Source: a bacterium (GTDB lineage: Bacteria > JAHJDO01). From it: a DNA stretch of 64,000 nt. The notes beneath the pieces were generated by a model. The model was given only the letters and a program-made list of their open reading frames with translations, was not told the origin of the DNA and did no database searches. Made by a program: the position numbers and the translations under genes. Where the stretch lies: assembly GCA_030652805.1 (NCBI GenBank), contig JAUSPT010000055.1, positions 3,786 through 67,785 on the forward strand, written 5' to 3'. Within the stretch, counting starts at the first letter, position 1, and each line of letters begins with the position of its first letter. Below, piece by piece: positions 34,546-41,756 of this stretch.

Positions 34546-35791
34546 GTTGCCAGTCCTTCATTACACAAAACTCTCCACACATTGTGCACTCTTCATCTTT
34601 ACCTATTCTGCTGTGTTTTCTATATTCCCTTGCTTTTTCAGGATCTATTGAAAGAGCTATCATGCCTTCCCAATCCAGTTTCTTCCTGCTTACAGACATT
34701 CTCCTATCCCAGTCCAAAGCTTTTTTATGTCCCCTTGCCACATCCGCTGCATGCGCAGCTATCTTTGTGGCAATTACACCTTCTTTTACATCGGCTTCTG
34801 TCGGCAGGCTCAAGTGTTCTGCAGGAGTAACATAACATAAAAAAGATGCTCCATAATATGCAGCAAGGGTTCCTCCTATTGCGCATGTTATATGATCGTA
34901 TCCCGGCGCAATATCTGTTACAAGCGGGCCAAGAACATAAAACGGCGCATTCTTGCAATATTTTTTCTGAAGCTTTATGTTCTTCTCAATCTGATTCAAT
35001 GGAATATGTCCGGGCCCTTCTATCATTGCCTGAACCCCTCTATTCCGAGCTCTTTCAGCTAATATACCGAGATTCTTAAGTTCTTTTATCTGTGCTTTAT
35101 CTGTTGCATCTGCAATGCATCCAGGCCTCAGGCCATCCCCAAGACTCAGAGTCATATCATATTCTTTTGCTATGTCCATGACCTCATCATAATACTCAAA
35201 TAACGGATTTTCCCTGCCGTGATACTGCATCCATCTCATTATAAAAGTTCCTCCTCTGGACACAACACCGGTTATTCTGTTTTTCAACAGAGGAATGCAA
35301 TCTCTTGTGAATCCGCAGTGAACAGTTATAAAATCAACCCCCTGCTCACCGTGTATTCGAATTGTATTTAATATATCTTCTTTGCTTATCCTAGCAATAT
35401 GCTTTTTTTCTACCATTACCTGATAAACAGGGACAGTTCCCACTGGTACGCTTGATTCTTTAATAATTGTCCTGCGTATCTTATTCAGATCGCCTCCTGT
35501 GCTTAAATCCATGACTGCATCAGCACCAGACTTAATTGCAACACGGAGTTTTTTCAACTCCTTTTTAATATCTGCATCCTTTGGAGACGTACCTATATTT
35601 GCATTTATCTTTACCATTAAACCAGATCCAATACCTATTGGAGAAAATTTATGCTTTTTGCTTTTAGGAATAACTATTTCTCCTGCAGCAATTCTTTGAA
35701 CTAATCTATTTGCGTCTATTCCTTCTTTTTTAGCTACTATTTTTATATCTTTTGTAATGATACGCTTCTTTGCCGCCTCAAGTAATGTCAT
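34532..35791 (-). CDS. thiC: phosphomethylpyrimidine synthase ThiC
   Basis: A 419-residue radical-SAM enzyme rearranging aminoimidazole ribotide to HMP phosphate. It shows IGIGSGLMVKINANIGTSP, GADAVMDLSTGGDLNKIR, VHCGFTR, SLGDGLRPGCIADATD, EGPGHIPLNQI, YHALGPL-type YVLGPLVTDIAPGYDHI and the atypical C-terminal cluster site CTMCGEFC (CxxCxxxxC). It lacks the long N-terminal extension of proteobacterial ThiC, as in many anaerobes. It overlaps thi4 by 4 bp. Confidence 0.97.
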   Translation of the reverse strand: MTLLEAAKKRIITKDIKIVAKKEGIDANRLVQRIAAGEIVIPKSKKHKFSPIGIGSGLMVKINANIGTSPKDADIKKELKKLRVAIKSGADAVMDLSTGGDLNKIRRTIIKESSVPVGTVPVYQVMVEKKHIARISKEDILNTIRIHGEQGVDFITVHCGFTRDCIPLLKNRITGVVSRGGTFIMRWMQYHGRENPLFEYYDEVMDIAKEYDMTLSLGDGLRPGCIADATDKAQIKELKNLGILAERARNRGVQAMIEGPGHIPLNQIEKNIKLQKKYCKNAPFYVLGPLVTDIAPGYDHITCAIGGTLAAYYGASFLCYVTPAEHLSLPTEADVKEGVIATKIAAHAADVARGHKKALDWDRRMSVSRKKLDWEGMIALSIDPEKAREYRKHSRIGKDEECTMCGEFCVMKDWQRDKA

Positions 35792-36570
35792 ACGTTTCCC
35801 CTTAGTTTCTTAATTATCATCTCTGATGCTTTTTTACCAGATAGCAGCATTCCTCCAAAAATGGGCCCCATTCTGGGTCCTCCAAATGCCGCATTTGCTG
35901 CCATGCCAACCACAAATAATCCGGGATATATCTCCTTTGTATTCTTTATTGTATCCTTTTCCGCTTTATCTGCATTCATGGGCATTTCTCCCATTATTTT
36001 ACCTGTCTTTGTTCCTAACTTTACACGGGCTTTTTTCTCAAGCACGGTCAATACTTCAAGAGGATGCCCTGTTGCCTCTATGGCATATTTGCTTTTAACA
36101 GTTAAAGGATCAACATGCAGGTTGGCAATATCTACAGGAGACCAGTTAATGACAAATCCTTTTACAGCATTGTCAACAATCACAGTATCCTCTACAGATA
36201 TACAGTTAAATATTTTTACACCTGCAGACATTGCTTTTGCCAGAAGCTTTGATGTTGCTTCAACTGAATCAGCTACGTAATAATTCTTTTGATATTCTTT
36301 ATATGAAATATCAAACTCATCAAGCACCCCTAACGCGTTTGCCTGCACAACGATCTGGTTAAACATCATACCTCCTCCCCACATACCTCCGCCGGGTGAG
36401 AGCTTTCTTTCGAATATTGCGACATGCAATCCTTTCCTTGCCATATAATAGGAAGCTACTATGCCTGCAGGTCCTGCGCCAGCAACTGCAACGTCAAGAT
36501 TCAGGCAATCTATAAGTTTCTTATTGTATGTTTCCAGTATAGCTTTTGATATTATTGTTTCATCCAGCAT
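35788..36570 (-). CDS. thi4: thiazole synthase Thi4, His-type (probably sulfide-dependent)
   Basis: A 260-residue FAD/NAD-fold protein making the thiazole precursor (ADP-thiazole) from NAD and glycine. It has DVAVAGAGPAGIVASYYMAR, ERKLSPGGGMWGGGMMFNQI and the C-terminal FVVGMAANAAFGGPRMGPIF then GGMLLSGKKA. In the loop that carries the suicide Cys in yeast Thi4, this protein has His (ANLHVDPLTV). This is the feature of catalytic, sulfide-using Thi4s from archaea and anaerobes. The ATG at 36570 is preceded by GGAGGG; an upstream in-frame ATG at 36585 would contain that site. Confidence 0.93.
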   Translation of the reverse strand: MLDETIISKAILETYNKKLIDCLNLDVAVAGAGPAGIVASYYMARKGLHVAIFERKLSPGGGMWGGGMMFNQIVVQANALGVLDEFDISYKEYQKNYYVADSVEATSKLLAKAMSAGVKIFNCISVEDTVIVDNAVKGFVINWSPVDIANLHVDPLTVKSKYAIEATGHPLEVLTVLEKKARVKLGTKTGKIMGEMPMNADKAEKDTIKNTKEIYPGLFVVGMAANAAFGGPRMGPIFGGMLLSGKKASEMIIKKLRGNV

Positions 36571-36585
36571 TTTTCTACCCTCCAT

Positions 36586-36616
36586 AAAAAAATCTGTTCC
36601 GTTCAGGAACAGATTT
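36586..36616 (-). terminator. intrinsic terminator, expression platform of the TPP riboswitch
   Basis: On the minus strand AAATCTGTTCC, loop TGAAC, GGAACAGATTT form a perfect 11-bp stem followed by seven Ts, 16 bp before the thi4 ATG. It is immediately downstream of the aptamer, so TPP binding should favour termination before the thi genes. Confidence 0.92.
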
Positions 36617-36638
36617 AAACTAATTCTAACTTATTTTC

Positions 36639-36722
36639 CGTTCCCTACGCGGGTATTATCCCAACAGGTTCAAGGGGTCTTCCGAACACTTTCGGAACTC
36701 TCAGCTCTACGCTCCCCCAGAT
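36639..36722 (-). promoter_or_regulatory. TPP riboswitch (THI element)
   Basis: Minus-strand reading gives CTGGGGGAGC, GCTGAGAG, a variable hairpin with TTCCGAAAG/TTCGGAA, ACCCCTTGAACCTG and GGGATAATACCCGCGTAGGGA, matching the conserved THI-box core in order and spacing. The aptamer begins about 18 bp after the leuS stop. Any promoter dedicated to the thi genes would have to lie within leuS, or the genes are read through from leuS. Confidence 0.95.
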
Positions 36723-36739
36723 TTTCCATTGTAACTCTT

Positions 36740-39205
36740 TTACGTCTGGATTACAATATTAACTAATTTTCCAGGAACTACAAATATCTTCCGAATTGTT
36801 TTATTGGCTATAATTTCTTTTATACACTGATTATCCAGAGCAAGTTTTTTGATTTCTTCTTCGCTGAGATTCGTGCTTATTTGCATTCTGCTTTTTATCT
36901 TCCCATTGATCTGCACAACGATCTCAATTTCATCAACTTTTATTGCACCCTCATTATACTCAGGCCACTTCTGCTTGTGGATACTATTCTGATGCCCCAT
37001 AACATGCCACAGTTCCTCTGATAGAAAAGGAGTAATGGGAGATAATAATCTTAGCAATGTTTCCAAAGCCCATGTCCACAGCTTAGAGGATGTAACTTCT
37101 TTATCCTTTTTAATCTCATATAAATAGTTGATATACTCCATTAAAGCAGCAACAGCAGTATTAAACTGAAGACGTTCAATATCAGCGGTAAACCTCTTGA
37201 TCGTCTTGTGTATCCACATGTTTAATGTTTTATCTTTCTTGTTATCCCTTCTTTGTGCCTCTGTGCCTTTGTGCCTTTGTGCTTCAAGCACGATATCCCA
37301 TACTCTGTTAAGAAAACGAGATACTCCCTTTATTCCCCTTTGTTCCCATTTTACTTCCTGGTCAAATGGACCCATGAACAGAATATACGCTCTGAGAGCA
37401 TCTGTTCCAAATTCTTCTGCCACACTGTCCGGAGTTATAACATTGCCCTTTGACTTTGACATCTTCTGATTATCATAGGAAAGCATCATCCCCTGATTTT
37501 TTAAGACTTTAAACGGCTCATCAAATTCTATCAAACCCTCGTCATACATCACTTTTGTCCAGAATCGCGCATATAGAAGATGCATAACTGCATGCTCTGC
37601 GCCGCCAACATATAGGTCTACAGGCAGCCAATACTTGACCTTTTCTTTATCAAAAGGAGCTCTTGAAGAATCCGGATTTGGAAATCGCAGAAAATACCAT
37701 GAAGAACACGCAAAGCCGTCCATTGTATCAGTTTCTCTTTGCGCAGGCCCTCCGCACTTTGGGCATTTAGTATTTACAAAATCATCTGCCTTTGCCAGAG
37801 GCGAACGTCCTGTGCCTGTTGGCTGAAAATCCTCAATCTCCGGGAGCAATACAGGGAGTTCATTCTCCGGCACAGGGACTATGCCGCATTTTTTACACTG
37901 AACTATGGGGATAGGCGCTCCCCAATATCTTTGACGGGATATGAGCCAGTCTCTGAACCTGTACGAAATTTTTTTACCGCCAAATCCGTGTTCTTTAGCA
38001 AATTCACTAAGCTTTTCAAGCCCCTCTTCTGATGATAAACCATTAAACTGATCTGAATTTATCATTATTCCATATTCAACATATGCATCCCCTAACACAT
38101 GTTCTTTCCCATCAGGGCTTATAACCTCTTTAATGGGAATATTATATTTTTTAGCAAAAGCAAAGTCTCTCTTGTCATGCGCAGGTACTGCCATTACTGC
38201 GCCAGTCCCATAGGAAAGAAGAACATAATCCCCGATCCAGATAGGTATTTTATCTTTATTGAATGGATTTTCTGCATACGAGCCTGTAAAAATGCCTGTC
38301 TTTTCCTTCTCTGTAGATAGACGTTCTATCTCACTCTCTCTGCGCGATTTTTCAACATATGCTTCAACCTTGTTTTTTTGTTCGGATGTAGTTAGCTTTT
38401 CTACAAGAGGATGTTCCGGAGCAAGCGTCATAAATGTAGCGCCATATATGGTATCAACCCTTGTTGTAAAAATAGGAATATTATGTTTGTTTCCACCGGT
38501 ATCAACAGTCTTGAATATTATTTCCGTCCCTTCACTGCGGCCAATCCAGTTGCACTGCATCATTTTTATAGATTCAGGCCAGTCAACATTGTCCAGATCA
38601 TTAATAAGACGGTCTGCATAATCTGTTATTTTAAAATACCACTGCTTTAGGGCCTTTCTTGTAACATCCGAATTACAACGCCAGCATTTTCCTGCTTCTA
38701 CCTGTTCATTTGCCAGGATTGTTTTGCATGAGGGGCACCACCACTGGGACCCCATAGCCTGATATGCAAGCCCTCTTTTGAAAAGCAGTAAGAAAAACCA
38801 CTGTGTCCAGCGATAATAGGCAGGATCCGTAGAATTGATTTCCTTTGTCCAATCATAGCTTGCTTCAATCAGATTAAATTGGCGTTTATAGTTTGCTGCA
38901 TTTTGAGCAGTAGTTTTTGCCGGATGCATCTTCATCTTTAACGCATAGTTTTCTGCCGGAAGGCCAAAACCATCCCATCCCATTGGATGCAGCACATTAT
39001 ATCCTTGCATTCTTTTTAGTCTGGTTACAACATCTGACGGGATATAATTGCGGCAATGCCCAACACTCAGACCATCACCAGAAGGATAAGGGAAAAAGTC
39101 CAGACAGTAAAACTTTGGCTTATCTTTATCTCTACCTGTGGCATACAAATTCATCTCCTGCCACACAGTCCGCCACTTTTTTTCTATTTCCTTAAATGGA
39201 TACAT
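36740..39205 (-). CDS. leuS: leucine--tRNA ligase
   Basis: An 821-residue class Ia synthetase. The HIGH-type motif reads PYPSGDGLSVGH with Ser in place of the first His, which I recall as a natural variant in several phyla. A zinc site (CPSC...CWRC) follows, then the editing domain with FTTRVDTIYGATFMTLAPEH and YGTGAVMAVPAHDKRD, a second zinc knuckle, the KMSKS loop (NQKMSKSKGNVI) and the anticodon and C-terminal domains. An 8-residue-period segment (EAQRHKGTEAQRRDN) after VLDIVL-type helix sequence comes from an 8-bp DNA repeat at 37251-37285. Confidence 0.96.
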   Translation of the reverse strand: MYPFKEIEKKWRTVWQEMNLYATGRDKDKPKFYCLDFFPYPSGDGLSVGHCRNYIPSDVVTRLKRMQGYNVLHPMGWDGFGLPAENYALKMKMHPAKTTAQNAANYKRQFNLIEASYDWTKEINSTDPAYYRWTQWFFLLLFKRGLAYQAMGSQWWCPSCKTILANEQVEAGKCWRCNSDVTRKALKQWYFKITDYADRLINDLDNVDWPESIKMMQCNWIGRSEGTEIIFKTVDTGGNKHNIPIFTTRVDTIYGATFMTLAPEHPLVEKLTTSEQKNKVEAYVEKSRRESEIERLSTEKEKTGIFTGSYAENPFNKDKIPIWIGDYVLLSYGTGAVMAVPAHDKRDFAFAKKYNIPIKEVISPDGKEHVLGDAYVEYGIMINSDQFNGLSSEEGLEKLSEFAKEHGFGGKKISYRFRDWLISRQRYWGAPIPIVQCKKCGIVPVPENELPVLLPEIEDFQPTGTGRSPLAKADDFVNTKCPKCGGPAQRETDTMDGFACSSWYFLRFPNPDSSRAPFDKEKVKYWLPVDLYVGGAEHAVMHLLYARFWTKVMYDEGLIEFDEPFKVLKNQGMMLSYDNQKMSKSKGNVITPDSVAEEFGTDALRAYILFMGPFDQEVKWEQRGIKGVSRFLNRVWDIVLEAQRHKGTEAQRRDNKKDKTLNMWIHKTIKRFTADIERLQFNTAVAALMEYINYLYEIKKDKEVTSSKLWTWALETLLRLLSPITPFLSEELWHVMGHQNSIHKQKWPEYNEGAIKVDEIEIVVQINGKIKSRMQISTNLSEEEIKKLALDNQCIKEIIANKTIRKIFVVPGKLVNIVIQT
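37251..37285. repeat. 8-bp tandem repeat inside leuS coding sequence
   Basis: The plus strand reads GTGCCTCT, GTGCCTTT, GTGCCTTT and GTGCTT in tandem with an 8-bp period, preceded by CTTT. On the coding strand this is GCACAAAGGCACAAAGGCAC and gives an EAQRHKGT-type peptide repeat. The array lies between the catalytic core and the anticodon-binding domain. Confidence 0.85.
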
Positions 39206-39326
39206 ATCAACAGCTAATTATTAATTTTAAATTCTTAATTTTTAATTGATTTGGAACTAGAATTAAGTATATTGTCAGAAGCCGAAAAGGTCAAGCGGAG
39301 TTTTGCCAGCAAAAGACATCGCAATG

Positions 39327-40355
39327 TCAACGCAGTTCCTTCTTGAGTTCATGCTTTCCGGCTGGAGTAAGGCGTCTGGTTTTTTCTCCGTATTTCACAT
39401 GCACACGCCGTCCGTCATAGTCTATTGAGATATTGGAGTTGGGGGAGGTCTTTCCATAATTCAAACTTACTTCTCGAGCAGCAATAGTCCTGCCGCAAGT
39501 ATATACACCGCCGTAGCTCAAGTGAAGCACACCGATATCTGCTGACGACTTTGTCCCGCCATAAACTTCACACCAGCTCCCTCCTCCGTCTTTTATGAAA
39601 GGGAGACCTCCGTCATGGGCTTGAGGAAACCGAAGCCGTCCAATCTTCGTCCACTTCTTTTTTTGATGGTCGCATATACGCATCTCGTACCATGTACCGG
39701 CCTCGTCCGTATTTCGCATCATCAAATGAACTGTATATGTTCCCTTGCCCCACTTATACGGATAACGAATGCCGACAAAATCACCCTCATAACCTGCTGA
39801 CTCTATCCATCCGCCTTTCTGAACCCAGGCGTTTGCTTTGTCGCGCGTTCCCCAACGAGACCATACAAACTTCGTCTCCAACCGTACATTCTTATTGAAT
39901 GAGTATTGAAATCCAAAGTACTGACCTGTTTTCCCTATATGAAAATCGTACAACTGAATGTATACAGCTGCTGGGGGCTGTGGCTTGGTATGAAATGTGA
40001 TGTCAATAGACAGATCGATCAGTTTTTCAAGTCCTAGCTTCCAATTAACATACGTCATGCCTCCATGACCTCGTCCGGTTTCCGGCAGTTTACATTTGCT
40101 GATATCAAACGGATACATCAGCGTTTTTGGTGCCACTGCCTTGGGATAATGTGGATACACCGTCCCTTTCGCACCAAGCATCTGCTTGACACGCTGACTG
40201 ATAGTAGATGGCCATTGCCATAGAGCCGGATTTCCCTTTGGGATGGGCAGACTGGCAAAATAAGCTGCTCGCTTCTGGACATCTGAAGATTTATCTGCAT
40301 GAGCTGATGGCACCAAAGCCACGACGAGCATCAGACCTAGAACAATCTTTTTCAT
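39327..40355 (-). CDS. secreted protein, possibly DUF3472-like
   Basis: A 342-residue protein with a signal peptide (MKKIVLGLMLVVALVPSAHA, then DKSSD). The Trp/Gly/Tyr-rich mature part (GQYFGFQYSFNKNVRLETKF, WGTRDKANAWVQKGGW, YPYKWGKGTYTVHLMMR) resembles the DUF3472 lectin-like fold; I am not certain of the family. By eye the coding sequence is richer in G+C than its neighbours, so it may have been acquired. It stands alone on the minus strand between leuS and the SemiSWEET gene. Confidence 0.65.
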   Translation of the reverse strand: MKKIVLGLMLVVALVPSAHADKSSDVQKRAAYFASLPIPKGNPALWQWPSTISQRVKQMLGAKGTVYPHYPKAVAPKTLMYPFDISKCKLPETGRGHGGMTYVNWKLGLEKLIDLSIDITFHTKPQPPAAVYIQLYDFHIGKTGQYFGFQYSFNKNVRLETKFVWSRWGTRDKANAWVQKGGWIESAGYEGDFVGIRYPYKWGKGTYTVHLMMRNTDEAGTWYEMRICDHQKKKWTKIGRLRFPQAHDGGLPFIKDGGGSWCEVYGGTKSSADIGVLHLSYGGVYTCGRTIAAREVSLNYGKTSPNSNISIDYDGRRVHVKYGEKTRRLTPAGKHELKKELR

Positions 40356-40459
40356 GCCTCATCCTCTATTCTTTAGACAGCGAACAACTAATACACAAAC
40401 TTATATTATTAAAATTATCTTCTAAATTTTATCATGCTTTTCTGGACAAAAAAAGCACA

Positions 40460-40738
40460 TTATGAATTTCGATAATGCCAAAACTGAAATAATAGAATAA
40501 TAATACAAACAAAGCCCGGCAGGTTAGCGCTAAAAATAAACCAATCCTTTGGGGTTTTAACCCATGCATAAACTGACCATAGAAAAAGCGTTAAGCTCAT
40601 AAATGATATCATAAACAGGGATAGACCTGATGTGGATTTCCTTTTATAGTTTTTGTATACCTGGACAGGTATCCCAAAACAGGTGTACGTAATTGTTGCA
40701 ACTAACGCAAGCCAACCAACAATTTTATAGATTTCCAT
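40460..40738 (-). CDS. SemiSWEET/PQ-loop family small transporter
   Basis: A 92-residue protein of three transmembrane helices (about 4-22, 38-58, 66-84) with the PQ-loop-like turn FGIPVQVYKNYKRKSTSGLS. SemiSWEETs dimerise to carry sugars such as sucrose; the substrate here is unknown. It is likely monocistronic, and its upstream region is the gap that holds the dprA partial duplication. Confidence 0.85.
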   Translation of the reverse strand: MEIYKIVGWLALVATITYTCFGIPVQVYKNYKRKSTSGLSLFMISFMSLTLFLWSVYAWVKTPKDWFIFSANLPGFVCIIILLFQFWHYRNS

Positions 40739-40894
40739 TATGTTTCTATCTCATGCGACGGACTTACAGGCACTTTTAGAAGTCTATCTGTGATTGTATA
40801 TTTAGGCTGAAACATAATAGACGTATAATAGACGATTTATAGACAATTATCAATTTCTGTTTTTCGCAGAGATTGCTTCGTCTGGAGATGTATT

Positions 40895-41029
40895 TTTGGT
40901 TTTTCTTGTATTTTAAATTCAATTTATATAAAGTATTGATATGGATAACCGTACAGCGCTTCTAATTTTGAATTTAATTCCAGGATTAGGGCCAATTGGC
41001 ATACAAAACTTGATAGATAAACTTAGAGA
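40895..41029 (+). repeat. left copy of 135-bp direct repeat (dprA 5' region)
   Basis: Aligned without gaps to 51131-51265, this segment matches at 124 of 135 positions by my count. It covers 46 bp upstream of the dprA-type start plus about 30 codons. The rest of the 323-bp stretch between 40738 and 41062 has a GAGATTGCTTCGTC fragment near 40870, like the REP-type repeat, and nothing else I recognise. Confidence 0.95.
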
Positions 41030-41069
41030 TACACAATATCGCAAAAAGATGAGGGAAAACAATGTCTAG
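40941..41069 (+). pseudogene. truncated dprA fragment (first ~30 codons)
   Basis: ATG at 40941 opens MDNRTALLILNLIPGLGPIG, continues QNLIDKL and then departs (RDTQYRKKMRENNV) before stopping at 41067, overlapping the phoB start. The first 29 residues equal the start of full-length DprA at 51171 with one change. It lacks the whole Rossmann domain, so cannot act as DprA. It may still supply the promoter and translational coupling for phoB. Confidence 0.92.
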
Positions 41070-41754
41070 CGAAAGAATTTTAACAGTTGAAGATGATAAG
41101 CATATTTTAAAGCTTGTTAAATATAATCTAGAAAAAGCAGGTTTCCAATGTACTGTTACAATAACAGGGGAAGAAGCCTTAGAGATTTTGGATAAAGAGC
41201 CTGTTGATTTAATTATATTGGATATAATGCTTCCTGAAATGGATGGACTTCAGGTCTGCAAACAGATAAAACAGGACAAAAAACTTTCCGCTATTCCAAT
41301 AATAATGTTAACAGCGAAAGGTGAAGAAGTAGATAGAATTGTCGGATTTGAGCTGGGCGCTGACGATTACGTCGTTAAACCGTTTAGCCCGCGAGAACTA
41401 GTTTTGAGGGTGAAAGCAATCTTAAAACGCAGGAAATCTCCAGAAGCTGCCAAGGATATTTTGGATGCTGGTAAACTTATAGTAGATATTACCCGTCACA
41501 AAGTAACTGTTGATAAAAAGGAAATAGAATTAACTCTAATGGAATTTAAGCTCTTAGTCACACTTATGCAGAGAAAAGGCAAAGCTCAATCAAGGGATAA
41601 ATTGTTAGAAGATATATGGGATATAGCCGCTGATGTTACTACCCGTACCATAGATACTCATATCAAACGTTTGAGACAGAAATTAGGAAAAGCAGGAAAA
41701 TCCATTGAGACGATAAGAGGAATTGGTTATAGATTCAGTGAAGAGGAATTATAA
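41062..41754 (+). CDS. phoB: phosphate regulon response regulator PhoB (OmpR family)
   Basis: A 230-residue regulator. The receiver has the acidic pair E10-D11-D12, phospho-acceptor D54 in LIILDIMLPEMDGLQ, switch Thr in IIMLTAKGEE and Lys in YVVKPFSPREL. The winged helix includes LTLMEFKLLVTLMQRKGKAQ and TRTIDTHIKRLRQKLGKAGK, then ETIRGIGYRF. The ATG follows GAGGGAAAAC. It is paired with the adjacent kinase and followed by pst/phoU genes, which supports the PhoB assignment. Confidence 0.93.
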   Translation: MSSERILTVEDDKHILKLVKYNLEKAGFQCTVTITGEEALEILDKEPVDLIILDIMLPEMDGLQVCKQIKQDKKLSAIPIIMLTAKGEEVDRIVGFELGADDYVVKPFSPRELVLRVKAILKRRKSPEAAKDILDAGKLIVDITRHKVTVDKKEIELTLMEFKLLVTLMQRKGKAQSRDKLLEDIWDIAADVTTRTIDTHIKRLRQKLGKAGKSIETIRGIGYRFSEEEL

Positions 41755-41756
41755 GT

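Noticed and set aside
36740-39205. Ser in place of the first His of the LeuS HIGH motif as an inactivating change
   Set aside because: The LSVGHCRNY form is, from memory, found in LeuS of several phyla, and the KMSKS and editing motifs are intact.
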